Source: Nitrospira japonica
GTDB taxonomy: Bacteria > Nitrospirota > Thermodesulfovibrionia > UBA6902
Direction of reading: 5' to 3'
Length of the DNA stretch: 35,983 bases
NCBI GenBank assembly: GCA_020723105.1
Contig: DYJL01000007.1
Location: forward strand, 1-35,983
Below the pieces are notes generated by a model, which ran no database searches, was not told where the DNA came from, and saw only the letters and a program-made list of their open reading frames with translations. Position numbers and translations under genes: made by a program. Numbering within the stretch: position 1 is the first letter of the stretch; the number at the start of each line of letters is the position of its first letter. Shown one piece after another: positions 1 to 7,073 of the stretch.

Positions 1-5
1 TAAAG

Positions 6-48
6 TGGGGAATAAAACTGAAACCGGGCTGGGGAATAAAGTTGAAAC
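6..48. repeat. two 19-bp direct repeats at the left edge
   Basis: Copies of TGGGGAATAAANNTGAAAC lie at 6-24 and 30-48, 24 bp apart. They differ only at the NN (AC versus GT). Short spaced direct repeats of this kind occur at the ends of IS21-type elements, but no transposase lies in the window, so that origin is a guess. Confidence 0.55.
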
Positions 49-96
49 TCGACAATTATTCCTGTCGATGCATTGCCGGAGAGATTTCAATGGCTA

Positions 97-546
97 TCAA
101 GGCATAATCTTATTATTATTGATAACCGTCGGCGTTAAAGATGTTTGGGCCCTTCTTAGTATGTCAATGCTTTCTAAATCAATAATGTGTAAATGCACTT
201 TATCATCATGAATGTTAAGTTGTTTGAATATTTTTTCGGCTATAGGTTTTAAGACCTGGGGATTTTGAGTAGCTACCACAGCACGGAACCTATTCAAACC
301 GCTATGATCTCTTTCTTTTATACCCATTTCTATCATTTTGGGTAAGTAAATAGATATAGATGCCTCGCCATTTAATTTGGATATGTAGATTAAAAGTCGA
401 CTGCCAATAACAATCTTTTCTGAATACGGTTCGTTGTCCAAACTTAAAATTCCTGACTTTAACTCAATACTATTAAATACTTCTTCTGGACACTTGCAAC
501 CTAATGAGTTTTGAACAAATGATTTAATACTTTCTTTCTGATTCAT
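97..546 (-). CDS. small unknown protein, last gene of the ATPase operon
   Basis: A 149-residue protein that I cannot assign to a family. It has a Cys-x-Cys-Pro-Glu-Glu motif near residues 17-21, then mixed strand and helix, and no signal peptide or membrane segment. A purine-rich ribosome binding site (AAGGAAA) precedes the ATG. It starts 16 bases after the stop of the upstream glutamine amidotransferase-like gene on the same strand, so the two are probably co-transcribed and may work together. Low GC matches its operon neighbours. The reading frame is supported by its length and its start signal; function is unknown. Confidence 0.6.
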   Translation of the reverse strand: MNQKESIKSFVQNSLGCKCPEEVFNSIELKSGILSLDNEPYSEKIVIGSRLLIYISKLNGEASISIYLPKMIEMGIKERDHSGLNRFRAVVATQNPQVLKPIAEKIFKQLNIHDDKVHLHIIDLESIDILRRAQTSLTPTVINNNKIMP

Positions 547-562
547 TTTGGATTTCCTTCGT

Positions 563-1411
563 TTATAGTTTGCTGATAATTTTCAATCTTACTGATAATC
601 CAAGTGATGTAATAGAAGATATTGACGCAATTATGCTGAAGACTTTTTCGTCAATCATACCAACTAGAAATCCTAAAATAGAGAAAATGCACATTGCTAA
701 TGTCCCTATTAACAATATAAACAGCCATGACATGTTTGATAAACCGACAATTCTGCGCCACCTTTTAAAACTTTTTCCTCTGTTATCAATCTCTTTTTCA
801 GCCCAGTCAATAATTCCTTCGAAAAGTTTCTCAGCGTGATGATTTCTGATAAATCCATGCTTTGTTTGTCCGGAAATTGTGTGATGATCTGGGTCAAGTG
901 TCGTAATTAAGAGCTTCCCATCAACTCCTCTTGGATGTACGATAGATAATACTAATTTATTAGTATCATTAGTCGACAGTAAGGGTATTGTGTTACTGGA
1001 TAAAGTTCCAAAAGTCCCGTGCGAAAAGAATGTATCATGATAATTTAAGGCATTAATATCAAAATTAATTCCTCCAAAAATAATTTGTGATGCTGGATTT
1101 TCTCTGTTTAAGAATTGAATGTTTTTGGGATACTCTTGATCATGATACGTGCAGCAGCTTAACCAATCCTTTTTGTTTTGGATTGCGCCTAATGCCACAA
1201 CAATTCCACCGTATTTTAGGAATGTTTCAATTCTTTGTTGATTATCATAAAGAATATCTTGATTTGAATAGGAAGGAATTATGAGGACATCATATAATAA
1301 AAGATTTAAATGAGGGAGAGAACACACCGGTACCGAAGTAATAGATTTTCCAAATAAAGAAACTGCTTGGTCTGAAGCCCTTCCGTTTTGAAGATAAAGA
1401 ATTTTTGCCAT
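563..1411 (-). CDS. glutamine amidotransferase-like (ThuA-type fold) protein with C-terminal membrane anchor
   Basis: 282 residues. The first 205 or so look like a class I glutamine amidotransferase or ThuA-like fold. They include a YDVLIIPSYS strand-turn, then a helix and a GGIVVALG strand, the arrangement around the nucleophile-elbow region of this fold. A catalytic Cys-His-Glu triad is not obvious, so it may bind rather than hydrolyse. Two hydrophobic segments at about 227-252 and 256-277 should anchor it in the inner membrane with the large domain in the cytoplasm. It lies between a P-loop ATPase gene upstream and the small protein gene downstream. In such a context it could be a membrane effector controlled by the ATPase, which is an inference. 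Confidence 0.6.
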   Translation of the reverse strand: MAKILYLQNGRASDQAVSLFGKSITSVPVCSLPHLNLLLYDVLIIPSYSNQDILYDNQQRIETFLKYGGIVVALGAIQNKKDWLSCCTYHDQEYPKNIQFLNRENPASQIIFGGINFDINALNYHDTFFSHGTFGTLSSNTIPLLSTNDTNKLVLSIVHPRGVDGKLLITTLDPDHHTISGQTKHGFIRNHHAEKLFEGIIDWAEKEIDNRGKSFKRWRRIVGLSNMSWLFILLIGTLAMCIFSILGFLVGMIDEKVFSIIASISSITSLGLSVRLKIISKL

Positions 1412-1425
1412 AGAGTTTATTTAAT

Positions 1426-1555
1426 GCATAACTGATTGTTGATACTAAATAAAAATTTGTAAACCAAATTGCTAAAACTCATTAAAGAGCAAAAAATGCG
1501 ACTTGCAGTCCTCAAACCATTAATGGTTAAAAAGGTAAAACACTACTTGTTAGGC
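1426..1555 (-). other. attC-like spacer between two island genes (weak)
   Basis: Read on the minus strand, GCCTAAC lies 5 bases after the ATPase stop and GTTATGC lies 15 bases before the next start codon. The two heptamers are near inverted repeats of each other, the layout of an integron attC site, and the 130-bp length fits. The interior contains the perfect palindrome AACCATTAATGGTT (1,515-1,528), but the arms next to the heptamers do not pair well. This may be chance. Confidence 0.2.
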
Positions 1556-1559
1556 ATTC

Positions 1560-3407
1560 TCACCATTGCTTAATCAACTCAACCAGCTTATCAACTGAAC
1601 TGATAACGTTGTTTATAAAACTACTTGCCGACAGTAAGCCATTTGAAGTCATATTAGTTTTAAAACGACCTAAACTCTTCAAGATTGAGTCTTTGTTAGT
1701 ATCACTAAGTATTTCTTTATTTAATTCATTAAAACATTTTCGTAAGATATCTACACCTATAACGGCTTCATGCTGATTAATAATTCCATCAATATCTGCT
1801 AAACAAACAAGCGCCTTATGTTTTTCTGTCCAGTTTTCACCATGTCCAACTACAGCTCCTCGAACCGGAGAGTATAACAAATTTTCTAGAATCACCTTTA
1901 TGTAATGATCAACTGCTGGATGAATAAGATAGTAATTGCTGTCTGGAAGAAAAGTTGATCGTACTTTTCCAGTCGTTTCAAAATGTTGAGAATATGTTAT
2001 GTCCTGCTTCGTCTCATGTCTTGTGACAATCCCTAAGAGCCCAATTCGGTATAGGTCACAGAATATATGATATACTGCATTGCAATCTCGACAATTACCC
2101 CCATGATATGAAATACAAGCATCGAAATGATTATTGTACTTTCTACATATGTCTTGTATTTCTGATTTAGTTAAGATGTTTCGTCTAAAAAACGAGAAAA
2201 ATCTTTCAACATTTGTATATTGAAGAGATGTTGTAAAACGTGCAACCTCTTTCATATACTGCTTCTGAATCTCCTCGCCTGGTATTCTATTGACGCTATC
2301 CCGAAAATTCGTTTCACCAAGGCTGTTTTTCTTAGATAGCCTATGAATTTCCTCACCGAACATTATTAAATCACGTGGACGTCTTAAGGTATGTCTTAGC
2401 ATATATTTAAACGGAGTCTCTTGAATATTGTTCCATACATTTTCCACCTTCTCTAACCCAGTAAATGCTACTATAGGAGAATAAGCATACTTATCTGGGA
2501 GTTTAACTGTTTCAGTGGATTCGTAAGTACGAACAGCGTGTTCAAAAATATTTTCTAAATCTGGTTCTGAATAGGTCAACTCACTTACAATATCGTGATA
2601 TTGGGTATGAAGTTCAGCTATACAAGAGTCCCATGCTTCTTTCCGAACTGAAGCATATATTTTAATTTGCCGATTTGAATTGTGAATCCTAAAAATTGCC
2701 CCTACTATACCATTTTGAGCATTTTTCCATATCTCAAGAGGATACTCGCTTATTCCCTGATCGATCTGGTCAATGAAAACATAAACAGGTCTATCGATAG
2801 ATAAACACCACTGATGAGACCGATCAAGTGCTGAGGGTATGGAACTTTGAATATTTCCAAGAGGTAATGAAAGAATGTTGCTCAATATCGAAGATGGATT
2901 CGCCTGAATTTTATAGTAATCTCTTATGGATTCATTTGCTTTGAGTTTTGAAGTGATTTTTTCAATAAGAACCAATATATTATTGAATTTTATTTTCTCA
3001 TTTTTAAGAATGTCACAGAAATCTGAAAGATACTCAGAATCACGAGATCTAATTGAGTAATGAATAATAATTGAGATAGCTAAAGACAATTGCCAAAGAC
3101 ATTGCCAAGTATCGAATGATGACAAGAAATCAACTAGTTTTCCTTCATAAGGCAATGAATGGTCAAAGTAATCAATATAGGAATTTGCAGGCACTGTTAT
3201 AATCTTCTGTCCTTCATACTTCGACGCAACATTATGATATACGTATTTAAGCAGAAGTGTTTTTCCATATCCTTTGGGAGCAACAATGATAAATCTTGAG
3301 GATTCAATAAACTCACTTACTTTTGGTGTACGTGCAATATATTTTTCAAAATTAAAATTAGAAACATCTATTGTTGCTGCATCAATATACCAAAAATCTT
3401 TCATCAT
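1560..3407 (-). CDS. P-loop ATPase (Sll1717/ORC-like), first gene of a three-gene operon
   Basis: About 615 residues. A Walker A motif APKGYGKT lies at about residues 43-50 and a Walker B-type PVYVFIDQID near residues 207-216, as in STAND/ORC-like ATPases. A Cys/His-rich stretch near residues 420-450 (Cys, then Cys, then CRDC and a further Cys) could bind zinc, and the C-terminal part is probably helical. I chose the ATG at 3,407; an ATG at 3,404 and a TTG at 3,410 are in frame. GGAGGTGA ends just upstream at 3,411, which fits any of them. It is not a helicase: no SF1/SF2 motifs follow. ATPases of this family are often found in accessory regions; a sensor or switch role with the membrane protein encoded downstream is an inference. 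Confidence 0.7.
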   Translation of the reverse strand: MMKDFWYIDAATIDVSNFNFEKYIARTPKVSEFIESSRFIIVAPKGYGKTLLLKYVYHNVASKYEGQKIITVPANSYIDYFDHSLPYEGKLVDFLSSFDTWQCLWQLSLAISIIIHYSIRSRDSEYLSDFCDILKNEKIKFNNILVLIEKITSKLKANESIRDYYKIQANPSSILSNILSLPLGNIQSSIPSALDRSHQWCLSIDRPVYVFIDQIDQGISEYPLEIWKNAQNGIVGAIFRIHNSNRQIKIYASVRKEAWDSCIAELHTQYHDIVSELTYSEPDLENIFEHAVRTYESTETVKLPDKYAYSPIVAFTGLEKVENVWNNIQETPFKYMLRHTLRRPRDLIMFGEEIHRLSKKNSLGETNFRDSVNRIPGEEIQKQYMKEVARFTTSLQYTNVERFFSFFRRNILTKSEIQDICRKYNNHFDACISYHGGNCRDCNAVYHIFCDLYRIGLLGIVTRHETKQDITYSQHFETTGKVRSTFLPDSNYYLIHPAVDHYIKVILENLLYSPVRGAVVGHGENWTEKHKALVCLADIDGIINQHEAVIGVDILRKCFNELNKEILSDTNKDSILKSLGRFKTNMTSNGLLSASSFINNVISSVDKLVELIKQW

Positions 3408-3703
3408 CAATCACCTCCTTTTTTTGCCTGACTATACTAATTCTGTAAAATAAATAACTTAAAATTCTATGTCATTAATGTTATTAATCTCATGGGAACA
3501 ATGGCATTATATTTCACTTTTGTAGTATATTCCCGCCTGATACTAAAACTGAATTATTTTAAACCGAGGTCACAAAAACATCAATAAAAATCTTTTTTAA
3601 AATCTTTTTAAATATCTATCTTGATTTATTTTCCTATCTTTATTTATCCTAAAAATGGCTCTGATATTTATTTCGCTTTTCCAACAATGGAATTTAAAAC
3701 GAG

Positions 3704-3801
3704 GGATGCTGACTCTTGATTTAAAGGTTATTCCCTGCCTACGCTAAGAGCCCAACCTTTACTTCAGCCATGTCCCCTCATGGAGTCGGCATCCTTTTTT
3801 T
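3704..3801 (+). ncRNA. candidate structured RNA with intrinsic terminator
   Basis: The arms at 3,704-3,715 and 3,783-3,794 pair over 12 positions (one G-U), followed by seven T (3,795-3,801). Inside, AAAGGTT (3,723-3,729) pairs with AACCTTT (3,754-3,760), and CCATG (3,768-3,772) pairs with CATGG (3,779-3,783). This makes a three-way junction in which the last base is shared with the outer stem. CTCTT (3,713-3,717) could also pair with AAGAG (3,745-3,749) as a pseudoknot. No coding frame is evident. The form suits a small RNA or a riboswitch-like terminator about 340 bases upstream of the Ino1-like gene. I do not recognise a known class. Confidence 0.5.
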
Positions 3802-3833
3802 GTCTGAGAAAGTGATTCTTAGCAATTACTAAT

Positions 3834-3864
3834 CTAATAAACGAATCTGAGATTCGTTTATTAG
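3834..3864. repeat. perfect 14-bp inverted repeat
   Basis: Arms 3,834-3,847 (CTAATAAACGAATC) and 3,851-3,864 are exact reverse complements around a TGA loop. There is no T-run after it, so it is more likely an operator or an element end than a terminator. It lies 33 bases after the candidate RNA. Confidence 0.6.
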
Positions 3865-4139
3865 AAAAGTTTTTAAAGATCAAAATAATTCTTGTCAATC
3901 TATGTGAAAATTGGTTATATTCTCGTAGTCATCTGAAAACGTAGGGGAGGAGCGAACCTGTTGTTATCCTTTATATGTATCCATTGCAGGTAATGCCATT
4001 CTGCAACACTTTTTCTATAGATCGAAAAGGGACTGAAAGGAGCATATTTTTTGCAAAGGCACAAAATGATGCATATTGTTATATGCATAGAAACTCTGTG
4101 GTTCAGTCATAATTTTTATATAGTTAGAGGAGAAAGTTT

Positions 4140-5744
4140 ATGGAGAAAATAAAGATTGCTATTATTGGCGTTGGCAATTGTACCAGCTCCCTACTCCAGG
4201 GTATTGAATATTACAGGCATAAGGATAGTAGGGAAGCTATCGGTCTTATGCATTGGGATATTGGCGGTTATAAGCCTTTCGATATTGACGTAGTCGCCGC
4301 ATTTGATATTGACAAGAGGAAGGTCGGTAAGGACATTAATGAGGCAATCTTTGCCCTTCCTAATAACGCTAATGTTTTTTGTGGTGATTTGCCGATATCT
4401 GGTGTTAAAGTGCAAATGGGAAAGATATTGGATGGATTTTCTGAACACATGAAAAATTATGACGAGAAACAAACATACATTCTAAGCAATGAAAACGAAG
4501 CATCAAAAGATATAATTGTTAGTGCATTAGTAAAATCCGGAGCTGAGATATTACTGAATCACTTGCCTGCGGGTTCAGTGCAAGCAACACGTTTTTATGC
4601 AGAATGTGCCCTTGAATCTAGAGTGAGTTTTATTAATAATACTTCAGTTTTTATTGCAAGCGATCCTACGTGGGCTGCTAAATTCAAAAGAAGCAATATC
4701 CCAGTCATCGGCGATGACATCAAATCACAGCTTGAAACTTCAATAATCCATAGAATACTTGCAAGTTTCTTTAGAAAAAGGGGTGTAGAAATCGAACGAA
4801 CTTATCAGCTAAATACAGGGGGCAATACTAACTTTCTTAATATGTTATACAAAAACAGGTTTGCATTAAAAAAAGAATTGAAGACCGAAGCAGTGCAGTC
4901 GATCCTGAATATGAACAGACTGGAGGATAAGAACATTCACATCGGGCCAAGCGACTATGTCCCGTGGCAGAAAGACAATAAGATATGTTTTATACGAATA
5001 GAGGGAAGGCTTTTCGGTGATGCCTCGATGAGCCTAGAGCTGCGGCTTTCCGTAGAAGACTCGCCCAATTCTGCTGGTGTCTCTATAGATGTCATTAGAT
5101 GTTGTAAGATAGCACTTAATAGGGGTAAGAGCGGCGGGCTATACCCTCTGTCAGCTTATTTTATGAGACATCCACCAAAGCAGTTTCCTGATGATTTAGC
5201 ATATCGTATGACTGAAGAATTTATTGCAGGCCAAGATATATTATCAGATGATTTAGATAGGATAGAGGTTGACGTACGCATTCCACAAAAAGTTATTAGT
5301 TCAAAAGATATTGACCGTCTTCTTGATGCAATTAATAATTTCATGGAGTCTTGCGGTTTTGAATATGAGGCAGAATTTGAAGTAACTAAGGGGTCTTTTT
5401 ATCAGAAATTACGATTTTTATCTAAAAACCAAAAAACAAGAGACGAAATGGAAGAAATTTATAAAAAAGGAAAGCGAGCTCTTGAGCTGCAGTATTTAGA
5501 TAAACCAACTGCAGAAGCTACAAATGAGCTTACAAACGCTGCTTCGAATTTGATAAATGCTTGTAATTCTTTAGATGAAGTTGTTATAAGACTTGGAGCA
5601 ATTCTGTTGGTAAAAGTAAATATAGATGGAAAGAGTAAGTTAGTTGTCGACACAGTATCCCCCGATGTCATAATTAAACTTGAAAGTGATACTTCCTTAT
5701 ATAACAATCCCTTGAAAGTGTATGAATTATTGAGATCGCGATAA
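4140..5744 (+). CDS. inositol-3-phosphate synthase (Ino1-type) with extra C-terminal domain
   Basis: Residues 1-365 match the short Ino1 family of actinobacteria and archaea. It converts glucose 6-phosphate to inositol 3-phosphate using NAD. The Rossmann loop is GVGNCTSSLLQG, and VVAAFDIDKRKVG, the catalytic-region QLNTGGNTNFLNM, GPSDYVPW and the SPNSAGVSIDVIRC block are all present. Family members are usually about 360-440 residues; this one has 534. The last 165 or so residues contain a basic amphipathic segment and a helical stretch (RALELQYLDKPTAEATNELT) and end in a mixed strand region I cannot name with certainty. GAGGAG lies 8 bases before the ATG. It stands alone between two long gaps in an island of defence-like genes. 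It may make inositol phosphate as a solute or lipid precursor, or the fusion may have a signalling role. The enzyme call is good; the role of the tail is unknown. Confidence 0.8.
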   Translation: MEKIKIAIIGVGNCTSSLLQGIEYYRHKDSREAIGLMHWDIGGYKPFDIDVVAAFDIDKRKVGKDINEAIFALPNNANVFCGDLPISGVKVQMGKILDGFSEHMKNYDEKQTYILSNENEASKDIIVSALVKSGAEILLNHLPAGSVQATRFYAECALESRVSFINNTSVFIASDPTWAAKFKRSNIPVIGDDIKSQLETSIIHRILASFFRKRGVEIERTYQLNTGGNTNFLNMLYKNRFALKKELKTEAVQSILNMNRLEDKNIHIGPSDYVPWQKDNKICFIRIEGRLFGDASMSLELRLSVEDSPNSAGVSIDVIRCCKIALNRGKSGGLYPLSAYFMRHPPKQFPDDLAYRMTEEFIAGQDILSDDLDRIEVDVRIPQKVISSKDIDRLLDAINNFMESCGFEYEAEFEVTKGSFYQKLRFLSKNQKTRDEMEEIYKKGKRALELQYLDKPTAEATNELTNAASNLINACNSLDEVVIRLGAILLVKVNIDGKSKLVVDTVSPDVIIKLESDTSLYNNPLKVYELLRSR

Positions 5745-6055
5745 AAATAAGACAATATACAGCTCTTTATGGTTTATATGTAGTAGTCAATAACTTGTGA
5801 GTCAATCCCTTTTCCCTGATAGGAATTAAGACTGCACCTTCGGTAACGATCAGTAAGCTTAGACTTTGGAAATCTGACAACATCCTTTAAATAGCTTTCC
5901 CCTTATCGTTTAAACTGATATCCTTCTGTTCCTTTATGGAATCCCCCGCTCTTAACCCGTTAGACCACTCATGGTTGTTATTTTATGCCGCTGCATGCAG
6001 ACATCCTACACAAAAAACTGATATTTAATTTCAAAATATTTCCTCTTTTTTACTT
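5745..6055. other. non-coding gap with no recognised feature
   Basis: About 310 bases between the Ino1-like gene and the leader of the DUF932 gene. I see no plausible gene, no strong hairpin followed by T-run and no repeat. It may be decayed sequence at a junction between modules, since base composition changes across it. Confidence 0.4.
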
Positions 6056-6149
6056 GCCTCAACCGTCAATATCCCTCTCCTTTTTATCTTTCCTCGCTCT
6101 TCTACACTGAAATTATGTTCTTTAAACAATCAAACAAAGGAGGTTTGAA
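6056..6149 (+). promoter_or_regulatory. leader A with boxA-like motif and strong ribosome binding site
   Basis: This block is clearly related to the leader at 8,984-9,088: GCCTC, CCGTCAA, ATCC, CTCCTTTTTAT and a later TTCTA..TGAA occur in the same order. It ends with TGTTCTTTAAACAAT (6,116-6,130), which resembles the boxA antitermination signal, then AAAGGAGG seven bases later and the ATG at 6,150. No clear sigma70 -35/-10 pair is seen; TACACT (6,103-6,108) is a possible -10. Confidence 0.6.
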
Positions 6150-6881
6150 ATGAGCTTAATAGTCCACAGTGGAGGAAATGTTGTAACAAAAGACGACTTA
6201 GCAGCCATTCCAGTCCCGGGGGCCACGGAGAGTTATACCCCTGTCCCTCACAATTATCTGGCAGAGACGCTTTCAACCATAGGCCGGGACATCCTTACCG
6301 GATTCAAGCTCGAAGACGAGCAGTACGCCCTTGCCAGAAATGGCAATCAGATGTTCGGGGTTCTGGCCTTCTCAAACGGTGATACGGAACTTGCCCTGTC
6401 CATCGGTTTCAGAAACTCTTACGACAAGAGCATGGCCGTAGGTATTGCCATCGGCGCGAAGGTGTTTGTCTGTGACAATCTGGCCTTTACGGGGGATATC
6501 ACGGTGTTAAGAAAGCATACCTCAAATGTCTGGTCATCGCTTGAAAATATTTCCATCTCAACGCTCTACCGGAGCCGGAAGAATTTCAACAAGATAGTAG
6601 AAGACGCTGAAGTGCTCAAAGCAAAGACAATGACTGACAAAGAGGCTTTCATGATGCTCGGCCTGCTATACGGAAAGAGAGTTCTCTCTTTAAGGCAACT
6701 GTCATTTGCGAAGCTGGAATGGCTGAATCCTTCGCATGACGACTTCAGATCGCGCGACATGTGGAGCTTCTACAATGCCTGCACTACGGTCTTAAAGACG
6801 TGCCCGCCGATTGTGATTATGGAAAAGCATATTGCGCTTCATAACCTCATTATGGGAGGCCAGAATGCACATAATAATTAA
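6150..6881 (+). CDS. DUF932 family protein
   Basis: 243 residues of the DUF932 type, common on plasmids, phages and integrative elements, of unknown biochemical role. The central block with SIGFRNSYDKSMAVGIAIGA, followed by VFVCDNLAFTGD, is the family's typical core. The C-terminal half is helical. AAAGGAGG and the ATG are well spaced. The next small ORF starts before its stop, so the two are translationally coupled. GC is visibly higher than in the preceding genes, in line with the methyltransferase-helicase unit downstream, with which it shares leader and terminator. Confidence 0.8.
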   Translation: MSLIVHSGGNVVTKDDLAAIPVPGATESYTPVPHNYLAETLSTIGRDILTGFKLEDEQYALARNGNQMFGVLAFSNGDTELALSIGFRNSYDKSMAVGIAIGAKVFVCDNLAFTGDITVLRKHTSNVWSSLENISISTLYRSRKNFNKIVEDAEVLKAKTMTDKEAFMMLGLLYGKRVLSLRQLSFAKLEWLNPSHDDFRSRDMWSFYNACTTVLKTCPPIVIMEKHIALHNLIMGGQNAHNN

Positions 6882-7014
6882 CTGGAGCGGGCATGAGGAT
6901 ATCGAGTTTGTCCGAAACGAAGACGGCTCGGTTATGCTCTTTAAGACCCTGAAAGAGGCTACCTGTTATGCTGAGAATGAACTTAACTTCTATTGGGAGA
7001 TTGTGGAGGTTTGA
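6865..7014 (+). CDS. small ORF coupled to the DUF932 gene
   Basis: A 49-residue acidic protein of unknown function (starts MHIIINWSG, ends WEIVEV). The ATG at 6,865 follows GGGAGG by 6 bases and overlaps the end of the DUF932 gene by 17 bases in another frame, a normal arrangement for coupled translation. It is followed within 10 bases by a strong terminator. The residue pattern (alternating hydrophobic strand, helix, strand) looks like a real small domain. Confidence 0.6.
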   Translation: MHIIINWSGHEDIEFVRNEDGSVMLFKTLKEATCYAENELNFYWEIVEV

Positions 7015-7022
7015 AAAACTTT

Positions 7023-7048
7023 GGAGATGCGAAAGCATCTCCTTTTTT
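7023..7048 (+). terminator. intrinsic terminator after the DUF932 unit
   Basis: Perfect 8-bp stem GGAGATGC / GCATCTCC with a GAAA tetraloop, followed by six T. The stem core GGAGATG is also that of the terminator at 12,882. Confidence 0.9.
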
Positions 7049-7073
7049 GTGCTCTTGTGCAGTCGTTATATGG

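Noticed and set aside
3704-3801. retron or diversity-generating RNA
   Set aside because: No reverse transcriptase gene lies nearby or in the window.
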